Shown in pieces: positions 51,647 through 63,513 of a stretch of 64,000 nt of DNA. Under the pieces are notes generated by a model that was given only the letters and a program-made list of their open reading frames with translations, ran no database searches and was not told where the DNA came from. The stretch's first letter is position 1. Every line of letters begins with the position of its first letter. Source of the stretch: Laguncularia racemosa (lineage: Eukaryota > Streptophyta > Magnoliopsida > Myrtales > Combretaceae); NCBI GenBank assembly GCA_037954665.1, contig JBBMOL010000023.1, forward strand, positions 6,572,001 through 6,636,000, read 5' to 3'. A program made the translations under genes and the position numbers.

Positions 51647-52065
51647 TGGGAGTTTGTTACCTTGTATGCATTTATGTCATAGACAACTGTAATAAGTTAT
51701 TTTGGTTTATTATGTTTTGAGGATATCTTCTGCAGAAATAAAGTATTTTGTTTGCCTACACTCTGGTTTTGGTTTATGGTTTGATCTCACTAAGGTTTAT
51801 GGTGGACTAGTAGAAAATAGACATGTTAAGATCACATTGCATGGAATTTTCTTGCTACACATCCATATCATGATCCATGTCATTCAATTATATCAGCATT
51901 GTGACCATTGATGGGTAGAGTTACGATAAATGTGATGAATGCCTCTTTGATCCTATGTTGATATGATTGATGGACCGGATTGGTTATAGATACATTCAGT
52001 TCATGACAGCAAATTTGAGCTCATATGGTTTTGCAAAACATGATTGTAAAGTTACACATATAGTC

Positions 52066-52077
52066 AAAGTGGGAGAT
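52066..52077 (+). other. Polypurine tract of the copia element
   Basis: AAAGTGGGAGAT directly precedes the 3' LTR start TGTTGGATCC. Confidence 0.8.
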
Positions 52078-52579
52078 TGTTGGATCCTTAATCCAACATT
52101 GGCCTTATATGTGAAACGATTATGTGTTGCGAGCTGTCATATTAAGTTAAGCTCAATTAAAAGTGATCAATAAGATTTGGTTATTTGAGTCTTAATGTAT
52201 CTAATAGGATATGGCCCCTTTTATGTGTAGAGACCTTATGGGTAGTTTCTATTTTTATGATGGGCTAAAATAGAAATACCAAAAGGCTAACATATAGTTA
52301 TCGATATAAATAGTGGTTATGGTCTCCAGGTCATACACACACCTTTCTTGTCTCTTTGTATCCCATCATCAAATAGACTATAGGGAGAAAACAAAAAGGA
52401 TCTCTCTAAAAGAAAATGTATTGACTTGAAGGCCGACTGCACAACCTAAGAATCATGGAGCGCAATGGACTTAGGTACGCTTCCGCATATTTATTGTTTA
52501 ATTCTTAATGATCAAACATGAAAAGATCTAATATTTTGTTTGTGATGATTTTCACATAAGGATAATTCAATATTCAACA
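52078..52579 (+). repeat. 3' LTR of the copia element
   Basis: 502 bp, collinear with 45785-46286, with about 20 substitutions and two single-base indels by eye. Confidence 0.93.
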
Positions 52580-52984
52580 CAGCCTTGTAAAAATAGAGGT
52601 TCACTATAGATAAATGGATAAATCTAATTGATACAAATTCAAATTTAGTTGATATAACTATCTTTCATTTATGTTCACCAAGATATGAGAAGTCACATTG
52701 GTTCATTGATTTAATTTACGAAAGTATCTATTAAAGAGTTGTGTCTCACCAATCATATGGCATTTCATTCCTAAGAAGATCATAATCAAAGTCAAGCTAA
52801 ACATTAATAGTGCTTAACCATATATATGGATGTCTGCAATCAACAATGTAAACATGTTCTATCATAAGGCTCGACAAATGTAGTTAGACATGGCTAGCAT
52901 ATTAATTGCAACTATATTTCAAATTCATCTCAAAACTAGTACAAATTGCTAAGGCTTCTATTAAGGTAAGTTATGCTTGCAAAA

Positions 52985-54720
52985 ATCTCAATCAATTGAA
53001 AGGAAAATCATTAACTTATTCGCTAAAACAACTGTCCATATACTAGCAAACCTACATCTTATTGAAATTAATTGCATGTACAATCATGGTGCACAATGAC
53101 TTAGCTGTTAAAATGAAAAGCCATGTAGCAGTTTATCATGTGCCATATCTTTTGCTTTCTAGTGCATTATTTGGCGCGTACTTTTGAATAAATTAATATT
53201 AGAAGCCATGTAAATAAACATTTATCCTATTGTTGCTTTGTAGCTAAGCTCCAATTCATGCAAGCTAAACAATTATTACGTTGTGAGAGGACTAAAGAGA
53301 CGCTCATGATGGCATAACATTGCATTTAAAAGTCTCTATTATAGTGCATTCTAGAGAGATATTAAACATGTAACTACTATAATACACTTAAAAAAAAGGA
53401 TAAACTTTTAGGTGATGAAATATAAGGTGTATAAGATACTATCTAGAAGGATTTCTGAAAAGATGAAAACATTATCATATTGATCAAGTAATTCTAAATT
53501 TGTGCCAATGTAATGTTTGGTAGGTTTAATCATATTTGATTGCTCTTCATATGTTCTATTTGGATGCAGTGTAGTTAGAATTAAGGGTGGCGAATACATG
53601 ATGAGTAAGGTGTAAGGTTCTATCCGTATTTTATCTTGTAAGTTATAAATTCTTAAATTTTTAAACCACATCTCAACCTATAATACCTTGAAACCACCTA
53701 TATATTTTGAAAAACCTACATGGTACAAGATATTCGTAAGATATGTAAGTTTTACTTTTCCGTTTATAAATTTTAAGTTTATATGATATTAAAAATATAA
53801 TTTATATGTAATATTAAAAGTTATTTATATGCTAAATTTATAGAACTTATAACAAAACTTGTAAAATGAAAAAAAAAATAATTATTTCAAATTTATGTGA
53901 TTTGACTATTTAGCAAATAGAAAAAAAAAAGAAGAATGAAAAACATAAAGTTGGATAGGAAAATGAGGAAGAGTAAGGAAAAGAATGAAAAACATAAAGT
54001 AAGAGTGATGACATTAGTTTAACTGTTTAAGTTATTGATTTATAAGTATGATCTTTTTTTTTTACTAAAATATTTATTTGCTGAAAAATATAATGTTATT
54101 ATTTGTAATTTATTTATTAATATTATTTAATAATTTTTTTATAGGATACATATATGATACTTTTGAACCTATGCTTTATATATCTTAGAGTATAGGCTCT
54201 AAGATACGTATCTGATAGAAAGACCTCACACATCCATACATATATCCTATCCTATAGAAGTAAATTTTAAAAAATCTATATTTGAAATATATCTTATAAC
54301 TGTCAATACTCATTCGAAATTTATTTAATAAAAAAAGTTATAGATTAATACTCTATAGAGCAAGATTATCTACTCAGCCTAATTGGAATAACTAAATTAT
54401 GATGCTGCTTCTCTTTTCATTCCATATAAGTTTCATACTGTATCAAAGTTTCGAAAACTTATATTTAAAAATTACAAATGAAGGACGACAGTATTATTTC
54501 TAGCCTAGCTTAGACAGGAAGTAGCCGCGTTGCAGCAATCCAGTTCTTCCATCGCTTAGTGAATCTTTTTATCTAGTTGTCCATTCACCAAAACGTCTAG
54601 GAAATGAAGTTGAGCACAATAAGAAGAGAATATCAGTAAAGAAAAAGGGAGAATTTTATAGATGAATTTAACGTGGAAAATTTTAATACAAGGTAAAATA
54701 GTAGAGATGGTTGTAGAATC
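52985..54720. other. Sequence present only in duplication unit B
   Basis: Homology to unit A stops near TATGCTTGCAAAAATCTC (52968) and resumes near ATGGAATCAAAGGG (54721). The intervening DNA is AT-rich and has no recognisable coding region. It is either an insertion in B or a deletion from A. Confidence 0.55.
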
Positions 54721-55759
54721 ATGGAATCAAAGGGAGGAGGGAAGGGAGCCAACTTATTTTTATTTAAGTTAGTATTAAAATTATTTATAAAAAAAATCTA
54801 TTTGTTATATGATTATATTTTTTAAAAGAAATAATTAAGGGTGAAATCTTTAAATTTTTTAGAAAATGTCATTATAACATATATCAATTGAAATTTAACT
54901 ACCAATTTATATTGAAAAATAAAATTGATTCATCAAACTTGCATTAGCTTTATTATCAATAAAATATATTAGAAAAAAAAATTACTTGAACATGAAATTG
55001 CAAGTGGAGCGAATAAAGCAACAAGGCATAAATATATAAGTATTCTATAATTTCTTGTCATGGTGATTTTATGAGATCATTTCATTGATATTATTTGAAA
55101 TTTAATTGATTATTAGTTCAATAGTCCTCATTTATCTTCATAATATTAATTATAAAAAATGTTAATAATACTAATACTCTATGTGATAAGATTAAAACAA
55201 TTGTAATAGTAACAACGTAATTATCCTTTGTAGTGTATTGCTTATAAATAAATAGTAATTTAAGAGAATTTATTTAGTTAAATATAATTTTATAATGAAT
55301 AAAAATTAATGTTATTATTTATTGTAAAAAAATGTAAAAAAAAATATCATTTAAATAATAAATGTATTTTTAAAAAGTAAAATGATTTTATGGGTAAAGA
55401 TTCTTATAAGATCCCTTAGCCTCTCTTTACAACATACTTATAGGACATAATTTTCCCTTCCCGTCCCCTCTAGGTCTATCCTCGTCTAGACACTATCATT
55501 TTTTTTTTAAGTGAACTCTCTCAAAAATTACTAAAGGAATTCATAAATTTGTAGCCTTTAATTGGCCATAGTATTTTTGATCCGATATTAGATATATATA
55601 CATTTACTTTTTCAATAATCTAATTTTTTTTTTCAATTTGCAATAATAGGACAATATAATATAACATAATGCATTTATTTATTGATTAAATTTAAAATAA
55701 GTATGTCAGAGGGGATGCCAATAATCTAATATCATGGTCACTGGTAATAATTCTTTATT

Positions 55760-56108
55760 ATTTTTTATTGGGAAAGTATTCTATTTAAACATTTAACAGA
55801 TATTATTTTACTATTATAATATGATACTAGTTTAATTAATATTTAAACAAATATGGCTGGTAAAAATAGTAAAATTAGTTTAATTTACACCGTACTAACT
55901 TTTAGTTTGATAGTGCAAATAACGATTTTGTCAATAACATTATTCCATTAATAAAATCAGTGTTGTTTCATTCTTTCTTTTTTTATTTGTTCATTTTTTT
56001 CTTTTAAAAATTTATATATTATAAGATATTCCTATCAATCAAGTTCTCTAATTTCTTTTTCAAAAGAAACCGAACTTAACCCTCTTACTTTTAGATTTAC
56101 TAATGTAC

Positions 56109-56153
<45 letters not shown>

Positions 56154-57612
56154 GTTCACATAAGTATCTGTCAAGAAAATTCAAGTCAAAACCAATTAGA
56201 TATTAAAATGTGATTGGAAATATATATATATACATTTTCGTATCATTTTAAATTACAATAGATACAAATACAATTGAGATACCACTTTAAACAATAAATT
56301 TCTATATAGTTACTTAAATATTTTAGATGCTACATAGGGCCAAAATTCGTAAAAAAAAAATGTTAATTTTTAAAAATATTATGCAAAGAGGGTCAGAGTA
56401 AAATTATTGCATAAATAGGATACCAAAGGCATATATAATATATAAGCTTTCAATACCAAAAAAAAAAAAATTATACTAAATTTTATATCGAAAACACAAG
56501 CTATGTAGGCATTTTTGGTTGTACAAAAATAGCCCCACACCTACAAAAACCCATTTTTCCAGCACGAAACACACAAACTTCCAACAAACTCTCTCTTCCT
56601 TTGGATGTGATAGGCAAGAAAATTTAAGATTTTTATGCAAATCAAGCACAAATCAACATCAAATTGAATAAATTTAGCAAGATATACAATCTCTTTATGT
56701 TACATTACTTTTTATGTGCCATTTTAGGTCATTTTATTTGTAAACTTAAGCTTAAAACTCATGTATGATATACTTATATTATATATAGAAATGATAATTT
56801 TAGTTAAAAAAATCTATAGTATTTCATTATGTAGGTGCTATAGTGCTTAAATATGTGAAATGTGGGAGTTATAGAAGTTGTTAGACATGATATTTGTTTG
56901 GAATGTATGAAAGGTGTTTGGCAAAATTATTCAAAGGGGGTTTTGTTTAGTATGAAGTTAATTTTGAAATCCAAATTTCATGTAACTATATTATGTGTGC
57001 AATTGAAGATTTTATTTTTTTCAAAAAAAAAAACCTAATTTTTTGCTTCTTCTCTACTAATAATGCCTACTCTCTCAACTCATTCTAAAAAAAAAAAGGA
57101 TTTCATATAGTAAGATTTTGATATTTAGAAACCATCGTTAGAAAAAGTTAATTTAGCTAATCTCATATACTCTAAATAAAAGGTATTGCATAAAGCATGT
57201 CTATGTAACCATGATTATATGATCAATCATATATCACATATATTATTTTGTCCTACATAATTCTATTAGGGCTTCTTTAACAAAATAAATTTTGTAAATT
57301 CCAATGTTTTAAAGATGAATAAAAGGGCTTATATAAAAAAAAAGGTATACTTATGAAATAACTTGCATTTGTCACAAATTCATATTAATTGAATGAATTA
57401 GGATAAGGAGGAGGGGTCACAAAAAATCTTTGAATTTGTATTACTAAAATTAGGAAACAAATTTTTTATACTTAAAAAAAAATTGTATTTTTATTTGTAT
57501 TGTCAATTGTTTCTTTACTTGTTTAATTATTAGAAATATATTTATCAATGAGTTTTCTTGATAATTAAAAAACAAGTCATGTATTCATCTTAGGAATATT
57601 AATGATACTTAG

Positions 57613-57651
<39 letters not shown>

Positions 57652-57923
57652 CATTTCAATTAAAAATGTTAGATTATAACATGATTTATGAATTAATTAA
57701 ATGTTTTGTCTTTTTAATTTCTACCATTTGCTATGTATTATTTCACAATGTGTGTAGATTAGTAACAAAATATGTGAAATATAGGAGTTGTAGAGATTTA
57801 GAAATTATTGGAAACAAAATTTGTTTGGAATGCATGGATAGAAATAGTCAAAATTATGCAATATGAAGTTGATGTAATTTTTCATGAGACTAAATATGTA
57901 CACGCTATATAATTAAGTTAGAA
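55760..57923. other. AT-rich stretch upstream of the Mutator-like transposase
   Basis: No gene. It contains (TTA)n at 56112-56151 and (TA)n at 57616-57645. A degenerate repeated phrase around TTTGTTTGGAATG occurs near 56893 and 57818. Part of it probably belongs to the 5' region of the transposon, but I could not define a terminal inverted repeat. Confidence 0.4.
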
Positions 57924-60171
57924 ATGGCTGAAGTGGTGAAATTTATTATGTACGTAAGAGGGAACATTGTGTATGGCAATGATGAGGCCCAATTATGAGA
58001 ATGGGTTGATGAAGAGGTTGAAGGTGATGAGAATTCAAACTATATGAAATTCTTGAATAAGATTTGTAGAATCATTAGAGACGATCCAACTATAGTTTGT
58101 ATTGAGATACTACATAGGCATCCGCACTACTTCCATGGGGGGGGGGGGGGGGGGGGGTGGGTGTTGGGGGGTTGTGGTAAGAAATAAGTTGATGCCAATT
58201 ACGGAAAATGATGATGTTGATAATGTAATTAAAATGGCTATAACTTTTGGAGAAGAACACATACAAGACCTGTATGTTGAAATTCATGAGGAATTACAGT
58301 ATCTAAACAAAGGAAAGCCATTGGCAGCCAATACGTCATCACCTCGACAAGAGGAAGGGCCAAGCATGAGATTCAACGGTAAGAAAGAGCTAATACAAGC
58401 TATCATGATGTATCACATAAAGAACCATTATAACTTCACAGTTGAAAAATCAAATAGGACCTTATGGTTAATTTTCTATACTAAGAAGGATGGTGGTTGT
58501 AAGTGGAAACTTCAAGCTTGTAAGAAGAAGTTAGAAGACCTTTTTGTCATCACAATCTTCGAGGGACTTTACACATGCACAAATGTTGTGATACAATAGG
58601 ATCATCTAAAGTTAGATTTAAATATAATGGTTAAAATCTTCATTGAATATATGAGGAAAAACTTAGATATAAAGGTTATTGACCTCAATTCTGTAATTGA
58701 AGCTAACATCAAGTATGCAATCTCCTTGAAAAAGGTGTAGGATGCAAAGAGGAAAGCTATTGAAGCTATGTTTGGTGATTGGGGAAAATCTTATAACGAA
58801 TTGCCGAAATTACTAAACACAATCTAGATTAGTAATCGTAGAACATAGGTTGAATGAGGTTGGCATGATTTGATAGTTCTTAGGGAGTGCATATGAATTG
58901 GGTATTTTTTACATTTAGTCTATATGTTGAGACATTCATGTATTGTAGGCCTATACTTAGTATTAACAATACTTTTCTATATGAGAAGTCATACTAATAA
59001 GTTTTTTATTGCATGTAGCATGAATGGAAAAAACTACATTGTTCCCCTTGCATTTGCCTTAGTAGATGAGGAATTGGCAAAAACATAGGAATGGTTTCTT
59101 TGAAAATTGAGGAAGCATATTATAGGTAACTGTGAATAAACCATTTATCTCATTTCTGATACACATGCTAGTATCAATACTACAATTGAGAGATAAGACA
59201 ATAGATGGAGGCCCTCCTCTATAGTGTGGTGATTTTGCATTTGTCACGTTGTAAGCAACTTTAACACCGCACATAAGAATTTAAAATGTAGGAAATGGGT
59301 GACAGTTGCTAAGATGAAGGCATAACCTCACAAGTTTCAACATTACATGGACCTAGTTAGGTGAATAAAGATCGACGTCCTTACATGGTTTAATGGCATC
59401 CCATTAGAACAGTGGACACTTACATATGATGGAGGGTATCATTTTGGGTACATGACTTCAAATATTATTAAAAGTTACAATTCTATTTTGAAAAAGCCAA
59501 GAGGCCTATTGGTGACTATGCTGGTAAAAAAAAAATTACAATTGTATCTAACATAAGGATAGAATGATTAAGGATGCTTACAAAGGAATAAAAGTAAACC
59601 AAGTTTTCACAAAGCACACCAATGAAAAAATGGAGATGTAGGGCTAGTGTGCACAAGGTCATGAGGTTCAACAAACCAAACCAAATATTTGAGATCTTGG
59701 CAAAGCTAGCTCGTGTCAAATGGGGTTAAAGGAAGAGAAATGACATAAACTGTAGACCTTAAGAATCACACGTACACATGCAACAAGTGACAAATATATA
59801 AGATTCCATATTCACGTGCTTATATTGTAGTAGCATATCCAAGGCTTAATAGCTTGTTGGTTATTAGTTAGTGGTATAGATGGATACATCAGTTACAATG
59901 TTATCATTGTCACTTATATCCCATTAGAGATGAGCACTAATGGTCGAAGGTTGACTTTCCATTCTTTTACCCTAACATTAACAAACTTCAATATGGAATG
60001 GAAAAGTCTAGATTGAAATGATACCACATGAAGATGGATCTTAAAGGTCCCTCATCCAGAACTAAGTGCAGTAGGTGCAGAAGAGAAGGGCATAATAAAA
60101 AGAAGTGCCCAGAGAGAAATAATAATGATGTAAACCTTGCAATGAAAAAACTTACTTGCTTTACTCATTGA
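57924..60171 (+). pseudogene. Mutator-like (MuDR) transposase pseudogene
   Basis: The ATG at 57924 (MAEVVKFIMYVRGNIVYGND) starts a MULE transposase. The MuDR DNA-binding region follows at 58370-58600 (FNGKKELIQAIMMYHIKNHY, then GCKWKLQACKK). The transposase core lies at about 58600-59500, with phrases such as MNGKNYIVPLAFALVDEE and LISDTHASI. A CCHC knuckle is at 60067-60108 (CSRCRREGHNKKKC), which many plant MULEs carry near the C-terminus. Several stops sit at expected Trp codons (for example TAG near 58738 and 59087). A poly-G run interrupts the N-terminal region. It is clearly inactive. Confidence 0.85.
58137..58157. repeat. Poly-G run of 21 inside the transposase frame
   Basis: Twenty-one G in a row would encode a run of Gly in the transposase N-terminal region, which is unexpected for the family. 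Confidence 0.95.
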
Positions 60172-60511
60172 ACATTGTTTATAATTTAGTTGACACGATA
60201 ACCTTCCCTTGGTTAACCAAAATTCACTTTCATATCACAAGAAAAATGGATCCAAGACCTTTTGATCCATTATTGTTAAGACAATTGCGTAGACATCGAT
60301 CGAAGTTTGTTTAGCAAGGACAGGTATTGTAATTTATAGTTCATGTTTGTACTTTCTAGTTAAATCTATTGATTCTTAAAATTTGTACTTTTATATTTAT
60401 AGGAAGCATCTTAGTTAATAGTTAGGTGTCACAAGTTAAAAACTACAACGTGAAGAGGATGATATCTCATTAGATTCTTGCATGTTACCTTATCTAAAGT
60501 AGGTTACCAAC

Positions 60512-61180
60512 TGACGCAGCGCAGAAGCTAAAACGAAACGAATCCGAAATTGGATTGGTTTCACACAACAAAGACACACGCTTTGATGCAAATTAGGTTG
60601 CGCACAACCCGATAATTGGAGAAAACTCTCTCTCAAAGTGTATTCAAATGTATATTAAAACGTAATCCTAATCTATCTGACAAAAGAGTATTTATATGGC
60701 CCCGTAAAATACCTAAAAGGGGAAAATCTAAGCGTACACGTGGAAATAAATAGTAAAATACACGTCTATAAATTGTCGCATACACGGCCGTGCCTCCAGG
60801 CCGTATATGCTTCTGGGCAAATGACAAGCCTAGTACACGGTCTCATACACGGCCGTGCCTCTAAGCCGTGTATGATTCTGTGAAAGTTCCGCAAGCCGTG
60901 TCCCAAGCCGTGCCCGGAACCGTGTCAGCCTCTATGGGATACTCGATCGTTATACACGGTCACGATACACGGCCGTGTGTGAGGCCGTGTATACTTCTGT
61001 GGAAATCTGTCTGAGGGCACGGTCGCGAAGCACGGTTGTCTCCTAGCCGTGTGAGGAAGCCGTGTATACGTCTGTGGCTCTGAATTGGGTACACGGTCTA
61101 TATGCACGGCCGTGTGTCCAGGCCGTGTGTCCCCTGGCTCCATCATTTATAGCACGGCCGTGTGTCTCCTGTCTCCATCA
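60512..61180 (-). repeat. Left, inverted LTR arm with ACACGG/CCGTGT array
   Basis: Read on the minus strand this is a complete LTR TGATGG...GCGTCA. The array of ACACGGCCGTG-type motifs occupies 60780-61170. A TATA-like CATATAAATACTC (minus strand) lies near 60690. Its inner end is followed by a duplicated TTTATAGCACGGC before gag begins. Confidence 0.88.
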
Positions 61181-62878
61181 TTTATAGCACGGCGCCTTGA
61201 TGAACTGATCGAGCGTTTCGATGCTCTAATGGTTGACCCCAATAGGGTTGGAGGCGCTGGCAGAAATCCACCACATGTGGTGGAGGAATTCGGGGGACGC
61301 GTGATCCGACCTGTCGTTGAGAACAGGTGGGGACGTGTGGAGAGTGAAGAGTCCAGCGAAGAGAGTGATGATACGTATGGAAGTAGACCGCGGCGAGGAC
61401 GTGGTGGAAGAGGCGGTGGTCATCGGATGGCTCCTCATGGAAACTATCCTAGAGAAGTTGATCACAGGAGGAACCGTGGGGGTTATGATCACGGGGATGG
61501 CGGAGACTACCGGTTGAAGGTTGATATTCCTTGGTTCGATGGTAGCCTCAACATCGAAGGCGTCCTAGATTGGTTGGCGGAAGTGGACCGGTTCTTCGAC
61601 TACATGGAGAGTCCCGAGGATCGTCGGGTAAGGCTGGTGGCGTGTAGGTTGAAGAGTGGTGCTTCGGCATGGTGGGAGAGATTGCAAAGTAGGAGGCAGC
61701 GGGAAGGAAGGCATCTGGTAAGGTCATGGTATCGCATGAAGCAGCTGCTACAACATGACTTCCTCCCGCCGGATTACGAGCAGATATTGTTCCAACAATA
61801 TTAGCGGTGCCGCCAAGGACAACGTTCCGTGCATGAGTATACGGCGGAGTTCATGAGGCTGGCTGAACGGAATGATTTGAGGGAGAGCGAGGGTCAGCAA
61901 GTTGCGAGGTATGTGGAAGGGCTAAAATTACAAGTCAAAGATAAGATTGGGGTGACGATGGACTTCATACTGGGTTTGCCTCGTACCCAACGAGGTGCTG
62001 ACTCTGTGTTTGTTGTAGTTGACAGGTTCTCCAAGATGGCTCATTTCATCCCATGCAGGAAGACCGCCGACATACGGGCTATTGCACGGTTGTTCTTCAA
62101 GGAAGTGGTGCGGTTGCATGGAGTCCCAAAGTCTATCACATCAGATAGGGATAGCAAATTCCTTAGTCACTTTTGGAAGACCCTCTGGTTTATGTTTGAC
62201 TCCTCCCTGAATTACAGCAGCATCGCTCATCCTCAAACCGACGGGCAGACCGAGGTGACTAACAGAACCCTCGGAAACCTCATCAGAAGCATCTGCGGAG
62301 AGAAACCGGGACAGTGGGATCAAGCATTGGCTCAAGCCGAATTCGCTTACAACAGTTCTGTCCACCGAACTATTGGAAGGTCTCCATTCTCGGTGGTATA
62401 CACAAAAACACCACAACATGCGCTAGACTTGCTCAAATTACCCAAGGACATGGTGGGCGATGTAGCAGCTAAACATATGGAGAAGCAACACCAAGCCACT
62501 ACTGAAGAAGTTAAGCGAAAGATAGAGGAATCCAACACACGGTACAAAGGGGATGCAGATAAGCATAGACGGCAGAAGCTCTTTGCAGTTGGCGATCAGG
62601 TAATGGTTTACCTTCGGAAGGAGCGATTCCCTGTAGGGAAGTATGGGAAACTTCAACCCAGGAAGTACGGTCCCTATGAAGTTGTACGCAAGATCAATGA
62701 CAACGCATATGTTGTACAACTCCCGAAAGATATGAATATATCTTGCACTTTCAATGTAGCGGACTTGTCACCTTTTCATGCCGATGATACTCCTCTATAT
62801 TCGGATGAGAACTCGGGGTCGAGTTCTCCATTGGTGGGGGAGAATGATGGAGACAGGGGACACACGGCTGTGCTATAA
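61181..62878 (+). pseudogene. In-frame gag-integrase fusion of the inverted-LTR element
   Basis: Gag starts abruptly at [13 protein letters not shown] without an own start codon or leader, and includes an Arg/Gly-rich segment and the retrotransposon_gag region ([20 protein letters not shown]). At about 61955 it is joined in frame to integrase at MDFILGLP, so zinc knuckle, protease, reverse transcriptase, RNase H and the H2C2 module are gone. The integrase keeps D,D35E (within MDFI at 61961, TSDRDSKF near 62144, and Glu in [11 protein letters not shown] near 62252) and a GPY/F module near 62669. A single TAG at 61802-61804, at an expected Gln, is the only stop in about 1.7 kb. Transcripts from the LTR-borne ATG at 61085 would read into gag. 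Confidence 0.85.
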
Positions 62879-63513
62879 ATGATGGAGCCAAGGGACACAC
62901 GGCCTGGACACACGGCCGTGCATATAGACCGTGTACCTAATTCAGAGCCACAGACGTATACACGGCTTCCTCACACGGCTAGGAGACAACCGTGCTTCGC
63001 GACCGTGCCCTCAGACAGATTTCCACAGAAGTATACACGGCCTCACACACGGCCGTGTATCGTGACCGTGTATAACGATCGAGTATCCCACAGAGGCTGA
63101 CACGGTTCCGGGCACGGCTTGGGACACGGCTTGCAGAACTTTCACAGAATCATACACGGCTTAGAGGCACGGCCGTGTATGAGACCGTGTACTAGGCTTG
63201 TCATTTGCCCAGAAGCATACATGGCCTGGAGGCACGGCCGTGTATGCGACAATTTATAGACGTGTATTTTACTATTTATTTCCACGTGTACGCTTAGATT
63301 TTCCCCTTTTAGGTATTTTACGGGGCCATATAAATACTCTTTTGTCAGATAGATTAGGGTTACGTTTTAATATACATTTGAATACACTTTGAGAGAGAGT
63401 TTTCTCCAATTATCGGGTTGTGCGCAACCTAATTTGCATCAAAGCGTGTGTCTTTGTTGTGTGAAACCAATCCAATTTCGGATTCGTTTCGTTTTAGCTT
63501 CCGCGCTGTGTCA
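62845..63513 (+). repeat. Right LTR arm in normal orientation
   Basis: It follows the polypurine tract, starts TGATGGAGACAGG, has the hairpin array at 62855-63246, a TATA-like CATATAAATACTC near 63328, and ends GTGTCA. Confidence 0.9.

Larger units (their letters stand above)
45785..52579 (+). mobile_element. Complete Ty1/copia element nested in the MADS duplication
   Basis: A 6795-bp element with two 502-bp LTRs (45785-46286, 52078-52579) beginning TGTTGGATCC and ending TTCAACA. A perfect 5-bp target duplication CAGCC lies at 45780-45784 and 52580-52584. The primer binding site and polypurine tract are in place, and gag-pol is one 1355-codon frame. About 20 differences between the LTRs (about 4 percent by eye) make it moderately young and younger than the MADS duplication. 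It inserted upstream of the truncated MADS copy. Confidence 0.95.
42890..55750. repeat. Segmental duplication unit B, with copia insertion and extra DNA
   Basis: Homology to unit A is interrupted by three events: a deletion removing the MADS domain and promoter (between 45657 and about 45665), the copia element (45785-52579), and about 1.7 kb present only here (52985-54720). The units lie head to tail with about 130 bp between them, as expected from a tandem duplication of roughly 4.7 kb. Confidence 0.82.
60512..63513 (+). mobile_element. Gypsy derivative with inverted LTRs around a gag-integrase fusion
   Basis: A left arm 60512-61180 and a right arm 62845-63513, both 669 bp, are reverse complements of each other with roughly ten differences by eye. 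The right arm is a normal 3' LTR: it follows a purine tract GGTGGGGGAGAA and runs TGATGGAG...GTGTCA. The left arm is the same LTR flipped, so both outer ends are U5 ends. Between them lies a fused gag-integrase frame. The whole is inserted in exon 2 of the PMD pseudogene. No primer binding site is found and no clean target duplication is seen; the flanks are CCAAC and GTTGG, which extend the inverted repeat. Confidence 0.85.

Noticed and set aside
58102..58200. Poly-Gly protein N-terminus
   Set aside because: The Gly run is the translation of a G21 homopolymer inside a decayed MULE frame.
60925..61146. 73-residue frame found in both LTR arms as a conserved gene
   Set aside because: It is the translation of the ACACGG repeat array, open because the repeat lacks stops in that frame, and identical only because the arms are repeats.
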